Shown piece after piece: positions 29,708 through 38,974 of a DNA stretch of 64,000 nucleotides. Source of the DNA: Pseudomonas sp. FeN3W (GTDB taxonomy: Bacteria > Pseudomonadota > Gammaproteobacteria > Pseudomonadales > Pseudomonadaceae); NCBI GenBank assembly GCA_030263805.2, contig CP136010.1, positions 310,001 through 374,000 on the forward strand, written 5' to 3'. The notes below the pieces were generated by a model. The model was not told where the DNA came from and ran no database searches. It saw only the letters and a list, made by a program, of their open reading frames with translations. Made by a program: the position numbers and the translations under genes. Position 1 is the stretch's first letter; each line of letters begins with the position of its first letter.

Positions 29708-31858
29708 TCACTCGTCGGATTTGATCAGTTCGAGCATCAGCAGCGAACGGCCGGTCACGGCGTATTCGTCGTTGAAGTCGAACCGTTCCGGTCGAGCGGT
29801 CGGGTGGTTGGTGTCGATCAGGCGGTTCCAGTAGATCCCCTGCGGCACCTCCGGCAACGTGAAATTCACCAGGCCGTGATGGGCGTTGACGATGATCAAC
29901 AGCGTCGCGTCGGAGCCTGCACGTCGGATGCCGGTGGGCTGGGCTCGGCCGTCGAGCAGCATGCCCATACAGCGGTTGTGCGCGTCCTGCCACTGCTCGA
30001 TGGACATCTCCTCGGCATTCGGTGCCAGCCAGGTCACGTCCTTCACGCCCAGTTCTTCATTGTAGGCACCGACCAGGAAGCGCCCGCGGCGCAGCATCGG
30101 GAAGCGCTGGCGCAAGCGAATGAGCTTGCGGGCAAAGCCCAGCAGGCCATAGCTATCTTCGCTGATGTCCCAGTTGACCCAGCCGATCTCGCTGTCCTGG
30201 CAATAGGCGTTGTTGTTGCCGTGCTGGGTGCGGGCGAATTCATCACCGGCAACGATCATCGGCGTGCCCTGGGAGAACAGCAGCGTGGCGAGGAAATTGC
30301 GCATCTGCCGATAGCGCAGCTCGTTGATCTCCGGGTCGTCGGTATGCCCCTCGACGCCGTGGTTCCACGACAGGTTGTTGTCGCTGCCGTCGCGGTTGTC
30401 TTCGTCGTTGTCTTCGTTGTGCTTGTGGTTGTAGGACACCAGGTCCTTCAATGTGAAGCCGTCATGAGCGGTGACGAAGTTGACCGAGCTGAACGGACGC
30501 CGCCCGCGCTGGTTGAACAGATCGCCGGAACCGGTGAGACGGCTGGCGAAATCGGCCAGCTGGCCGTCGTCACCTTTCCAGAACGAGCGCACCGTATCGC
30601 GGAACTGGTCGTTCCACTCGGCCCAGCCCGGCGGGAAACCGCCGACCTGATAGCCACCGGGGCCGCAGTCCCAGGGCTCGGAAATCAGTTTGGTCTTGGC
30701 CAGCACCGGATCCTGGCGGCAGGCGACGAGGAAGCCGTGACGCTCGTCGAAACCATCGTGCTCGCGGCCGAGAATGGTCGCTAGATCGAAGCGGAAGCCA
30801 TCCACGTGCATCTCGGTCGCCCAGTAGCGCAGCGAGTCGGTAACCATCTGCAGGACGCAGGGATGACTCATGTCCAGCGTGTTGCCGGTGCCGGAATCAT
30901 TGATGTAGTAGCGCTTGTCGTCCGGCATCAGGCGGTAGTACGAGGCGTTGTCGATGCCGCGCATGGAGAGGGTCGGGCCCCGCTCGTTGCCTTCGGCCGT
31001 GTGGTTGTAGACCACATCGAGAATCACCTCGAGATCGGCGTTGTGCAGGTGCGCGACCATCTCCTTGAATTCGGTGATCTTGCCGCTGGCCAGATACTTC
31101 GGGTGCGGCGCGAAGAAGGCGATGCTGTTGTAGCCCCAGTAGTTGGCCATGCCCTTTTCCAGCAGATGCTGGTCCTGCACGAAGGCATGGATCGGCAAGA
31201 GCTCGATCGAGGAAACGCCAAGCTTGCGGATGTAGTCGATCACTTCCGGCGTCTTGAAGCCGGCGAAGGTGCCGCGCACATCGTCCGCTACCGCCGGGTG
31301 GCGCATGGTGTAACCGCGCACGTGAGTCTCGTAGATGATCGTCTTGTCCCAGGGCACCTGCACCGGATGATCGCGACCCCAGGTGAAGGCCGGGTCGATG
31401 ATCTTGCACTTGGGCACGAAGGGGGCGCTGTCGCGCTCATCGAAACTGAGGTCGCCATCAGGGTGGCCGATGGTGTAGCCGAACAGCGCCTCCGACCATT
31501 TCAGCTCGCCCACCAACTGCTTGGCATAGGGGTCGATCAGCAGCTTGTTCGGGTTGAAGCGGTGGCCGTTCTCCGGGTCGTACGGACCGTATACGCGGTA
31601 GCCGTAGATCTGCCCGGGATGCGCATCCGGCAGGTAGCCGTGCCAGATCTCATCGGTGTACTCGGGCAACTCGATACGCTCGAGTTCTATTTCACCACTG
31701 GGGTCGAACAGGCAGAGTTCTACCTTGGTGGCATGGGCGGAGAAAATGGCGAAATTGACGCCCAGACCATCCCAGGTTGCCCCAAGAGGGAAGGGCAAGC
31801 CCTCGCTGATCCTGGATGGGGTCGTAACCTGCGGCACGTAGGGCTTTTTCTTACTCAT
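29708..31858 (-). CDS. glgX: Glycogen debranching enzyme GlgX
   Basis: This 716-aa GH13_11 isoamylase-type enzyme hydrolyses alpha-1,6 branches of trimmed glycogen. It has a CBM48 domain (LGATWDGLGVNFAIFSAHA), then YETHVRGYTMRHPAV, nucleophile Asp in VDGFRFDLATILGRE, acid/base Glu in LISEPWDCGPGGYQVG, and FVTAHDGFTLKDLVSYNHKHN. The ATG at 31858 (MSKKKPYVPQ) has GGAG upstream; upstream in-frame codons lack family similarity. It is the last gene of glgA–treZ–malQ–treY–DUF2934–glgX, 99 bp after DUF2934. It supplies linear glucan to MalQ, TreY and TreZ. Confidence 0.95.
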   Translation of the reverse strand: MSKKKPYVPQVTTPSRISEGLPFPLGATWDGLGVNFAIFSAHATKVELCLFDPSGEIELERIELPEYTDEIWHGYLPDAHPGQIYGYRVYGPYDPENGHRFNPNKLLIDPYAKQLVGELKWSEALFGYTIGHPDGDLSFDERDSAPFVPKCKIIDPAFTWGRDHPVQVPWDKTIIYETHVRGYTMRHPAVADDVRGTFAGFKTPEVIDYIRKLGVSSIELLPIHAFVQDQHLLEKGMANYWGYNSIAFFAPHPKYLASGKITEFKEMVAHLHNADLEVILDVVYNHTAEGNERGPTLSMRGIDNASYYRLMPDDKRYYINDSGTGNTLDMSHPCVLQMVTDSLRYWATEMHVDGFRFDLATILGREHDGFDERHGFLVACRQDPVLAKTKLISEPWDCGPGGYQVGGFPPGWAEWNDQFRDTVRSFWKGDDGQLADFASRLTGSGDLFNQRGRRPFSSVNFVTAHDGFTLKDLVSYNHKHNEDNDEDNRDGSDNNLSWNHGVEGHTDDPEINELRYRQMRNFLATLLFSQGTPMIVAGDEFARTQHGNNNAYCQDSEIGWVNWDISEDSYGLLGFARKLIRLRQRFPMLRRGRFLVGAYNEELGVKDVTWLAPNAEEMSIEQWQDAHNRCMGMLLDGRAQPTGIRRAGSDATLLIIVNAHHGLVNFTLPEVPQGIYWNRLIDTNHPTARPERFDFNDEYAVTGRSLLMLELIKSDE

Positions 31859-31957
31859 GAAATCTCCAAAAGGCGCATTCCGGATGACGTGCCGAGGCGG
31901 GTGTCGGCGCGGACGATCATTCGACCGATCCGACGCCGACAAGATGCCTGCCGCCGG

Positions 31958-32308
31958 TCAGCTTTCCTTCTTTGCCCGCGGGGTGCGTGTTTTCTTGATG
32001 GTTTCGGGGGTGCCGGCCTTGGCGTCAGTGCCAGCCTTGGGTGCAGCACGGCTCGCGCGAGGCTTGGCAGTCGGCGCGTCTTTCGGTTCTTTCACGTCCT
32101 TGGCTTTGGCCTTGGCTTTGGGTACGGCGTCGGTGGGTTTGGTGGTCTTGCGTGGGCGGCTGGCAGGTTTGGCATCGGCAGCGCCGTGTTCGGCCTCGAC
32201 CAGCTTGCGCGCCATGGCCCAATGGCGCTCATCTTCCCCTTCCGGGCAACCCTCGGATTGCCAGATCTGATAAGCGAACTCGCGGATACGTTGCTCTTCT
32301 GAACTCAT
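31958..32308 (-). CDS. DUF2934 domain protein with basic Lys/Ala/Pro tail
   Basis: A 116-aa protein. Residues 1–40 (IREFAYQIWQSEGCPEGEDERHWAMARKLVEAE) are the DUF2934 motif. Residues 45–116 form a low-complexity Lys/Ala/Pro/Thr tail resembling histone H1-like or Ku tails. Its function is unknown. The ATG overlaps the treY stop by four bases and GGAGAATCCC lies upstream. In many proteobacteria DUF2934 proteins sit beside glg/tre genes, so a role in glucan metabolism or its regulation is possible, but nothing in the sequence proves it. Confidence 0.83.
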   Translation of the reverse strand: MSSEEQRIREFAYQIWQSEGCPEGEDERHWAMARKLVEAEHGAADAKPASRPRKTTKPTDAVPKAKAKAKDVKEPKDAPTAKPRASRAAPKAGTDAKAGTPETIKKTRTPRAKKES

Positions 32309-35118
32309 TGTTGGGATTCTCCATTTGCGGTCATAGACGTATGCAGGACGGCCACCGATAGTCCGTCCAGAACGCGCGCAACCTCTAGGCTGGCTTGTTG
32401 GGATGAGACTGTCGTTCCGTCGAAAAGTCGCTCGAATTCACTACCGTTTAGCGCCTCGGGCAGTGCGATCCGGGTGTTGCCCCAGCGCTGCGCCGGAATG
32501 CTCGGTACTCCACGATCACCCAGCAGATCCGCCGCCAGCCGGGGTACCACGACTACCGCCCACTCGCCTTCCAGCTCGCGGGCGAAGGCCAGCAGTTGCT
32601 CGGCCTGTTCACCAGACACCGCAAGCGGCAGATAGCGGCCTTCGCTGAACAGCCGTGGAAGGCGTCGACGCAGCTGCAGCGTACGGCGGATCACGGCTTG
32701 CTTGATGCGACCGTCGTGCCAGCTTTGCAGCAATTCATCGAGCGGGGCGGTGCTAGCGAGGCTGTTTTGCCGTGCAGTGAAGTCCACCGGCCGCCGGTTG
32801 TCGGGATCGACCAGGCTGAAGTCCCAATACTCGGTGCCCTGATAGAGGTCGGGCACGCCGGGGGTGGTCATGCGCAGCAAACTTTGCACAAGGCTGTTCA
32901 ACGCACCGGCAGGGGCCAGTTCGGCGGCGGCCGCAGCGATTTCGTCCCGTAATGGTGCACCTTGGTCGGCGAGCAGCAGGTACTCGACGTGCTGCCGACA
33001 GGCGCTTTCGTAATCGCCGTTGGGGTCGCTCCAGGTGGTACGCAGCTTGGCTTCGCGCAGGGCTTTTTCCTGCCACTGCAGGATGCGCGTGCAGTACTGC
33101 TCCATCGCCGCCCTATCGTCGGCCCGCAGGTCCAGCGGCCAACTGCCGAGCAGAATCTGGAACAGCATCAGCTCATCGCCGGGCGAGGGCGCCGCACCAT
33201 CGCCGAGCTGCTGGATTCGGCTGGCGCTCATCTCGCGCCAGCGCCGCACCTTGCCGGCAAACCACTCGGCGCGCTCGCTGATCACTGCGATGCGCGCACG
33301 GGTATCCTCGCCACGCTTATGGTCGTGGGTCGCGGTGGTCAGCATGTTGCGCGGGAAGTGCTCGGCACGTTGCAGGCATTCGTCGTGGAATGCCTGCAAC
33401 GGCGCGCTGAAATGTTGCGGGTCGAAGCCGACATCGTTGCGCGACAGCAGAATGCCGGAGCGGTAGCAGGCGGTGTCCTCGACGGCCTTTGCCGCAGCCG
33501 GGGAGGTCAGCTGCTGAAAGCGTGTGCAGGCGTAACGGCGAATCTTGCGCAGGCTGCGTGGCAGTTGCCGCAGGCTTTCACCGCCGAGCCAGCGTTGCAG
33601 ATGCTCGAGCAACGGCCAGTCGGCTTCGCTCAAGGTCGCCTTCGCGCCGTCCAGCGCCTGCTGGAAGAACGGCTCATCGGCCTCGCGGCGGCCCGGTGCG
33701 GCAATGTAGGTGCGATACACCGGGAAGTGAATGATCAGCTCCAGCAGGGCGCGGCGAATCGCACCGAGGGTGATATCGCGGGTCATCACGTCGCCGCGAG
33801 CAACCTGCAGCAACGCCAGGGCGACGGTTTCGAAATCGCCCGCCAGTGGGCCGGTCAATACCAGCTGCCGCGCCTGGCGAGCCTCTTCCATGAAGTCGGT
33901 GGTGCGCCCGCTGGTCTCGCTCCACAAGGCGCAGAGCAGCGATTCGCCTGCCGGGTCATGTTGCAGCAGCGAAACCTGGTTCATGAACTCGTAACCGGTG
34001 GTGCCATCCACACCCCAGTCGTCATGCAGGCGCTCACCGCCGGCGAGAATCTTCTCGACGTAGATCGGCACGTGATCCTGCACCGCGTCCTGCGGGCGCC
34101 CGGCATTCAGCCGATCGACACGCCGGCGCAGGCGTCGACAGTAACCGCGCGGATCGGCCAGGCCGTCGATATGGTCGATGCGCAGGCCGTCGACCAAACC
34201 ATCACCGATCAGCTCGAAGATCTTCGCGTGGGTTTCCTCGAAGACCACCGGGCGTTCGACGCGCAGGCCGCCCAGCTCGTTGATGTCGAAGAAACGCCGC
34301 CAGTTGATGTCGTCACCCGCGGTCCGCCAGCTGGCCAGCCGGTAGTTCTGCCGTTCGAGCAGGCTGTGCAGGCGGCGGAAGCCGTCATCGGTGGTCGAGT
34401 CGTAGCAGTTGAGCGCCTGCTCCAGCGCCTGGCGGGTGCTGGCGTCCTGCAGCTGCTCGGCAAGTTCGGTGCGCAGCAAACGAGCTGCCTGGTATGGCGC
34501 GGGTTCGGTCTTCAGGGCATCGAAATGCTGCGCCAAGGCGCGCAGCTGCGGATGATCGGCGGCGCGCAATACCTCGCCGTAGCTCGGCGGGGTGATGGGG
34601 AAGCGATGCTCGTAATGCTCGGCGTAGAGCGCGCCATTGTCGATATCTAGACGCAGCTTCACGGTGCCTTGCTGCAGCGCCTCGCCATAGTCGCTGCCAA
34701 GGAAGGGTACCAACAGCTGCCCTTCGAGCAGGGGGTCCGGTGAATTCCATTCGATATCGAAGAACTGCGCGTAGGGGCTGCGGCGGCCCCACTCCAGTAC
34801 ATCCAGCCACCAGGCGTTGCCCGAGCCACCGACCGCCATGTGGTTGGACACGATGTCGAGGATCAGCCCCATGCCCTTGTCGCGCAGGGCATCGACGAGG
34901 CGGTGCAGGGCTGGCTCGCCACCCAGCTCAGGGTTGATGCGGGTCGGATCGATCACGTCGTAACCGTGCATGGAGCCGGGGCGGGCGGTCAGCAGGGGCG
35001 AGGCGTAGATGTGGCTGATGCCGAGTTCCGCGAAGTAATCCACCAGTGCGGTGGCGTCGTCCAGCGTGAAATCGCGGTGAAACTGCAGTCGCAGTGTGGC
35101 GGTAAGGTCTTTCATCAT
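32305..35118 (-). CDS. treY: Malto-oligosyltrehalose synthase TreY
   Basis: This 937-aa GH13_26 enzyme converts the reducing end of maltooligosaccharides to a trehalosyl unit. The N-terminal TLRLQFHRDFTLDDATALVDYFAELGISHIYASPLLTARPGS is diagnostic. Catalytic residues fall in GLRIDHIDGLADPRGY (nucleophile Asp), IYVEKILAGGE (Glu) and TATHDHKRGEDTRAR. It starts with tandem ATG codons at 35118/35115 overlapping the malQ stop, and its own stop overlaps DUF2934. Its length is somewhat above the family norm. Product passes to TreZ. Confidence 0.94.
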   Translation of the reverse strand: MMKDLTATLRLQFHRDFTLDDATALVDYFAELGISHIYASPLLTARPGSMHGYDVIDPTRINPELGGEPALHRLVDALRDKGMGLILDIVSNHMAVGGSGNAWWLDVLEWGRRSPYAQFFDIEWNSPDPLLEGQLLVPFLGSDYGEALQQGTVKLRLDIDNGALYAEHYEHRFPITPPSYGEVLRAADHPQLRALAQHFDALKTEPAPYQAARLLRTELAEQLQDASTRQALEQALNCYDSTTDDGFRRLHSLLERQNYRLASWRTAGDDINWRRFFDINELGGLRVERPVVFEETHAKIFELIGDGLVDGLRIDHIDGLADPRGYCRRLRRRVDRLNAGRPQDAVQDHVPIYVEKILAGGERLHDDWGVDGTTGYEFMNQVSLLQHDPAGESLLCALWSETSGRTTDFMEEARQARQLVLTGPLAGDFETVALALLQVARGDVMTRDITLGAIRRALLELIIHFPVYRTYIAAPGRREADEPFFQQALDGAKATLSEADWPLLEHLQRWLGGESLRQLPRSLRKIRRYACTRFQQLTSPAAAKAVEDTACYRSGILLSRNDVGFDPQHFSAPLQAFHDECLQRAEHFPRNMLTTATHDHKRGEDTRARIAVISERAEWFAGKVRRWREMSASRIQQLGDGAAPSPGDELMLFQILLGSWPLDLRADDRAAMEQYCTRILQWQEKALREAKLRTTWSDPNGDYESACRQHVEYLLLADQGAPLRDEIAAAAAELAPAGALNSLVQSLLRMTTPGVPDLYQGTEYWDFSLVDPDNRRPVDFTARQNSLASTAPLDELLQSWHDGRIKQAVIRRTLQLRRRLPRLFSEGRYLPLAVSGEQAEQLLAFARELEGEWAVVVVPRLAADLLGDRGVPSIPAQRWGNTRIALPEALNGSEFERLFDGTTVSSQQASLEVARVLDGLSVAVLHTSMTANGESQQ

Positions 35119-37190
35119 CGATTCGCAGCTCCACGATGGTTACGACGGGCCTGCGCGAAGGATGCCAGCCGACGGCTGCTGACCGGGCTGTCGAGCAACG
35201 TTGCACTGTCGCCGGGATAGCGGCGACGCCAGTTGGGATGGGTTTCGACGATGCCGGGCATGTTGGTCTGTTCTTCCAGACCGAGCGCATCTTCCACCGG
35301 CACCAGTACCAGCGGCGCCGGGGTGTGCGCCAGAAAGCAGATGGCGGCATCGACCGCGTCAGCTGCATTCAACAACACATCCGGATTCTTGCCGCTGTAG
35401 TCGCACAAGGCGCGATTCAGCCCGGCACGCTCCTTCTCGCGGGCTCGCCACTGGGCGTCGCGGTCGGATTCGGGCACCTGGCCGACCTTGATACGCCAGT
35501 CGATATCGTGACCTTGCCACCAGCCCGTCAGAGTCGGGATGTCATGAGTGGTGCTGGTCGCCAGCGCCTGCGCCGGGTATTGGCCTGGGGGCTGGAAATG
35601 CCCGTCGTGCTGTTCGAACAGCAGCACCCGCATGCCGAGAATTCCCCGTGCCGCGAGGACATCCCGCAGGCCATGGGGAATGGTGCCGAGATCCTCGCCG
35701 AGGATCACTGCCTGATGGCGCCAGGCTTCGAGGCAGAGCAGGCGCAACATGTCGTCGAAGGGGAAGTTGAGGTACACGCCACGCTTCGGGTCAGCGCCGG
35801 CAGGCACAACCCAGAGGCGCTTCAGGCCTAGTACGTGGTCGATACGCATGCCGCCGGCATGAGCAAGGTTGGCGCGCAGCATTTCGATATAGGCGCGAAA
35901 GCCATTCTGCCGCAGGCCCCAGGGCGAAAACGCCGAAATACCCCAGTTCTGGCCGTCGCGATTCATGATGTCCGGCGGCGCACCGACGCTCAGCGATGCC
36001 AACAGCTCCGCCTGGCGGCTCCAGGCCTGACTGCCGCCGCCATCGGCACCCACCGCCAAGTCAGAAATCAGCCCGATGCGCATGCCGGCGCTGCGCGCTG
36101 CAACCTGGGCACGCTCCAGCCCGCGGGCCATCAGCCACTGGCCAAAGGCGTGGTAGCTCACCTCGTCGGCATGTTCGCGGGCGAAGGCCTCTACGGCCGG
36201 GTTGGCAGGATCGCGGTATTCGCTTGGCCAGTCGTTCCAGTGCTGCGTATGACCTTGCGCGTCACGCAGATGGCTGTGCAGGGCTTCGAAACGACAGTGA
36301 TTTTCCAACGCCTCGCCCCCGCTCGCGCGGAAGCTGTCGAAATCCACCTGCAGGGCGTTGCCACCCTTGCTGAAGTCATCGAACAGCTGCCGCAACAGGC
36401 GATACCGCGACTGGGCCACGGCGGGCCAGTCGATCAGCTCCAGGCGCTCGAGTCGTTTCAATTCCTCGCCGAGCCCGCAGGTCTCGATGGCCTGGCGTAG
36501 CGGCCACTCACCGAGAATCGACCCGGGTGCGGCGTGCAGCACGTTGAAGAAGAGTCGGCTCGACGGCGAATAAGGGCTGTACTGGTCGATATGCGCGCCG
36601 AACATGGCATGCACCGGGCTGATTCCAAGCGCATCGGCGCCGTGAGCAGCGGCGTTGCTGACCAGCGCCTCCAGCGCCTGGGTATCGCCCAGACCGCCAT
36701 CGTCCGCGCGGCGCAGCCCGTACAACTGCACCGTCAGGCCCCAGGCGTCCGCTCCGGCGAGCTCAGCTACGGTGGGACAGGAGAACGGGGCGACGGCCAC
36801 GCTCAGCTGATACTTGTCGATGGTCAGTTGGTAGTAGCCAGGGGTGTCGATGGCCGGCAGGCGGGCCTGGTAGTCGAGTTCGCCCTGTTGGACGTCGCCA
36901 TCTTCTGCCTGCAACTCGAAACGACTGGCCGCAGGAAAGTAGACGGAAAGGTCCAGTGCAGCGTGCTGATCGCAGGTCAGCAGCGGCGGCACGCCGCCGT
37001 GGTTGTTCTTGTGCGCGAGGATCGCGAGGCTGGCGTCGATATCTGCATCGGTTTCCGCCGCCAGCCCGAGGCAGGCCAGCACGTCGCGCAACACGTCCGG
37101 CTCGACCCGTTGTTCGCGGTTGTCGGCGTCGACCCAGTCGATGGAGAGCCCGGCGGCTTCCGCCAGGCGGATCAGGGCTTCGTCGCTCAT
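35115..37190 (-). CDS. malQ: 4-alpha-glucanotransferase MalQ
   Basis: This 691-aa GH77 amylomaltase disproportionates maltooligosaccharides in the cytoplasm. A ~140-residue N-terminal extension is followed by AWGLTVQLYGLRRADDGGLGD, the nucleophile Asp in GGMRIDHVLGLKRLWVVP, the Glu in AVILGEDLGTIPHGLRD and ATSTTHDIPTLTGWWQG. The ATG at 37190 overlaps the treZ stop (ATGA), and its stop overlaps treY. MalQ would lengthen short glucans so that TreY can act on them. Confidence 0.94.
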   Translation of the reverse strand: MSDEALIRLAEAAGLSIDWVDADNREQRVEPDVLRDVLACLGLAAETDADIDASLAILAHKNNHGGVPPLLTCDQHAALDLSVYFPAASRFELQAEDGDVQQGELDYQARLPAIDTPGYYQLTIDKYQLSVAVAPFSCPTVAELAGADAWGLTVQLYGLRRADDGGLGDTQALEALVSNAAAHGADALGISPVHAMFGAHIDQYSPYSPSSRLFFNVLHAAPGSILGEWPLRQAIETCGLGEELKRLERLELIDWPAVAQSRYRLLRQLFDDFSKGGNALQVDFDSFRASGGEALENHCRFEALHSHLRDAQGHTQHWNDWPSEYRDPANPAVEAFAREHADEVSYHAFGQWLMARGLERAQVAARSAGMRIGLISDLAVGADGGGSQAWSRQAELLASLSVGAPPDIMNRDGQNWGISAFSPWGLRQNGFRAYIEMLRANLAHAGGMRIDHVLGLKRLWVVPAGADPKRGVYLNFPFDDMLRLLCLEAWRHQAVILGEDLGTIPHGLRDVLAARGILGMRVLLFEQHDGHFQPPGQYPAQALATSTTHDIPTLTGWWQGHDIDWRIKVGQVPESDRDAQWRAREKERAGLNRALCDYSGKNPDVLLNAADAVDAAICFLAHTPAPLVLVPVEDALGLEEQTNMPGIVETHPNWRRRYPGDSATLLDSPVSSRRLASFAQARRNHRGAANR

Positions 37191-38962
37191 TTGGCTTTCT
37201 CCAGATACAGCTTGGCCATACGAGGCGGCAATTGGTCGGGCGTGTTCGCATCCCACTCACGGCTGGCGAACAGCAGTTGCGCAGTGGTGGACGAGGCGGG
37301 CAGTGGCGCGGCCCGTTCGCCAAGGTTCAGCTCAAGGCGCAGCTGACTGCCATCACCCAGCTGCCAGCGGGCAAGCACAGCGGCATCGCCCAGCACGCTG
37401 CAGCCGAGGAAGACGCTACCCGGCAGGCGCGGCACGATCTCGGCATGGCGAATGCTCAGCAGCTGGCGGTACAGCGCATGCCATTCGGCGTGCCCGGATT
37501 GCGTTTGCGCACCGAAGTCCGGCCGCGACTGCTCGAAGGTGGATACGGCGTTGGGGTCGGGAATGCGCTCACGCGTGGCTTCGTCAGCGAACTCGGAAAA
37601 CTCGGCGAACTCGTTGCGACGGCCTTCACGTACCGCATCGGCGAGCTCGCCGTGATGGCTGGTGAAGAACAGGAACGGCTGTCGCGAGCCCCATTCCTCA
37701 CCCATGAACAGCAGCGGGACCATGGGGGAAAGCAGCAGCACCGCAGTTGCAGCCCTGAGCGCGTCGGCATCGGCCAGCGTAACCAGGCGATCGCCAAAGG
37801 CGCGGTTGCCGGTCTGGTCATGGTTCTGCAGAAACAGCACGAACGAGGTCGGTGAAAGATGCGCGCTGGGCTCACCACGCGCTTCGCCACGGCGGTTGTT
37901 CTGTCCCTGATAGATGAAGCCTTCGCCGAGAAAACGCGCCAGCTTGGCGGTCGCGCCCTGGTGGTAGTCGGCGTAGTAGCCCTGGCTCTCGTCGGTGAGC
38001 AGCGCATGCAGCACATTGTGGCCGTCATCGTTCCACTGCGCGGTGAAGCCCTGGGTTAGCAGGCTGGAGCGGTTGTCCTCGTTCTCCAGCACCAGATGCA
38101 CATGGCGGCCGGGTTCCACGGTGGCGTGCACGCGTTCGGCCAGTTCGGTGAGGAAGCTGCGGTCGGGAATGGCATGCACGGCATCGAAGCGCAGCCCGTC
38201 GAAGCGGTAGTCCATCAGCCACATCAGCGCGTTGTCGATGAAGAAGTCGCGGACTTCGCGGCGGCGGAAATCGATGCCATCGCCCCAGGGCGTCTGCTGG
38301 TCGTGACGGAAGAAGTGTTTGGCGTAGCGGCCGAGGTAATTGCCGTCCGGGCCGAAGTGGTTGTAGACCACATCGAGAAACACCATAAGGCCGAGGCCGT
38401 GGGCGGTGTCGATCAGGTGCTTGAGCTCTTCCGGGCTGCCGTAGGCAGCTTCCGGTGCGTAGGGCAGAACGCCGTCATAACCCCAATTGCGGTCGCCTGG
38501 GAATTCGGCGATGGGCATCAACTCGATTGCCGTCACGCCCAGTTCGGCCAGGCCGGCAAGATGTTCTTCCATGGCGGCGAAACCGCCGTACAGACCGACA
38601 TGGGTCTCGTACAGCACCGTCTCGTGCCAGGGTCGACCGAGCCACTTGCCGTTGCGCCACAGATAGTTGTTATGAGTGTCGACCACCAGGCTCGGCGCAT
38701 GCACGTCACCCGCCTGCGCACGCGAGGCGGGGTCGGGCACATGCAGTTCGTCGTCGATGAGAAACCGGTAGAGCGTACCGGTCCCGTAAGGGGCATCGAT
38801 GCTGTACCAGCCTTCTTCAATGGCGGTCATCGGCAGCGTTTGTGCGCCTACAACGATCAGACTGACGTTTTGCGCATCGGGCGCCCAGAGTCGGAAGCGG
38901 GTGGTTCCGTCTTCCAGCAACTCCGGCCCGTGATGCCCGATATGGGCACGCTGCTTCTGCAT
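37187..38962 (-). CDS. treZ: Malto-oligosyltrehalose trehalohydrolase TreZ
   Basis: This 591-aa GH13_10 enzyme releases free trehalose from maltooligosyl-trehalose. An N-terminal CBM48-like domain (TRFRLWAPDAQNVSLIV) precedes the barrel with LYETHVGLYGGFAAMEEHL, IELMPIAEFPGDRNWGYDGVL, the nucleophile Asp in DGLRFDAVHAIPD, the Glu in VHLVLENEDNRSS and LQNHDQTGNRAFGDRL. It is separated from glgA by 12 bp and overlaps malQ by four bases. With TreY it forms the TreYZ trehalose route. Confidence 0.95.
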   Translation of the reverse strand: MQKQRAHIGHHGPELLEDGTTRFRLWAPDAQNVSLIVVGAQTLPMTAIEEGWYSIDAPYGTGTLYRFLIDDELHVPDPASRAQAGDVHAPSLVVDTHNNYLWRNGKWLGRPWHETVLYETHVGLYGGFAAMEEHLAGLAELGVTAIELMPIAEFPGDRNWGYDGVLPYAPEAAYGSPEELKHLIDTAHGLGLMVFLDVVYNHFGPDGNYLGRYAKHFFRHDQQTPWGDGIDFRRREVRDFFIDNALMWLMDYRFDGLRFDAVHAIPDRSFLTELAERVHATVEPGRHVHLVLENEDNRSSLLTQGFTAQWNDDGHNVLHALLTDESQGYYADYHQGATAKLARFLGEGFIYQGQNNRRGEARGEPSAHLSPTSFVLFLQNHDQTGNRAFGDRLVTLADADALRAATAVLLLSPMVPLLFMGEEWGSRQPFLFFTSHHGELADAVREGRRNEFAEFSEFADEATRERIPDPNAVSTFEQSRPDFGAQTQSGHAEWHALYRQLLSIRHAEIVPRLPGSVFLGCSVLGDAAVLARWQLGDGSQLRLELNLGERAAPLPASSTTAQLLFASREWDANTPDQLPPRMAKLYLEKAK

Positions 38963-38974
38963 TGAACGACCTCT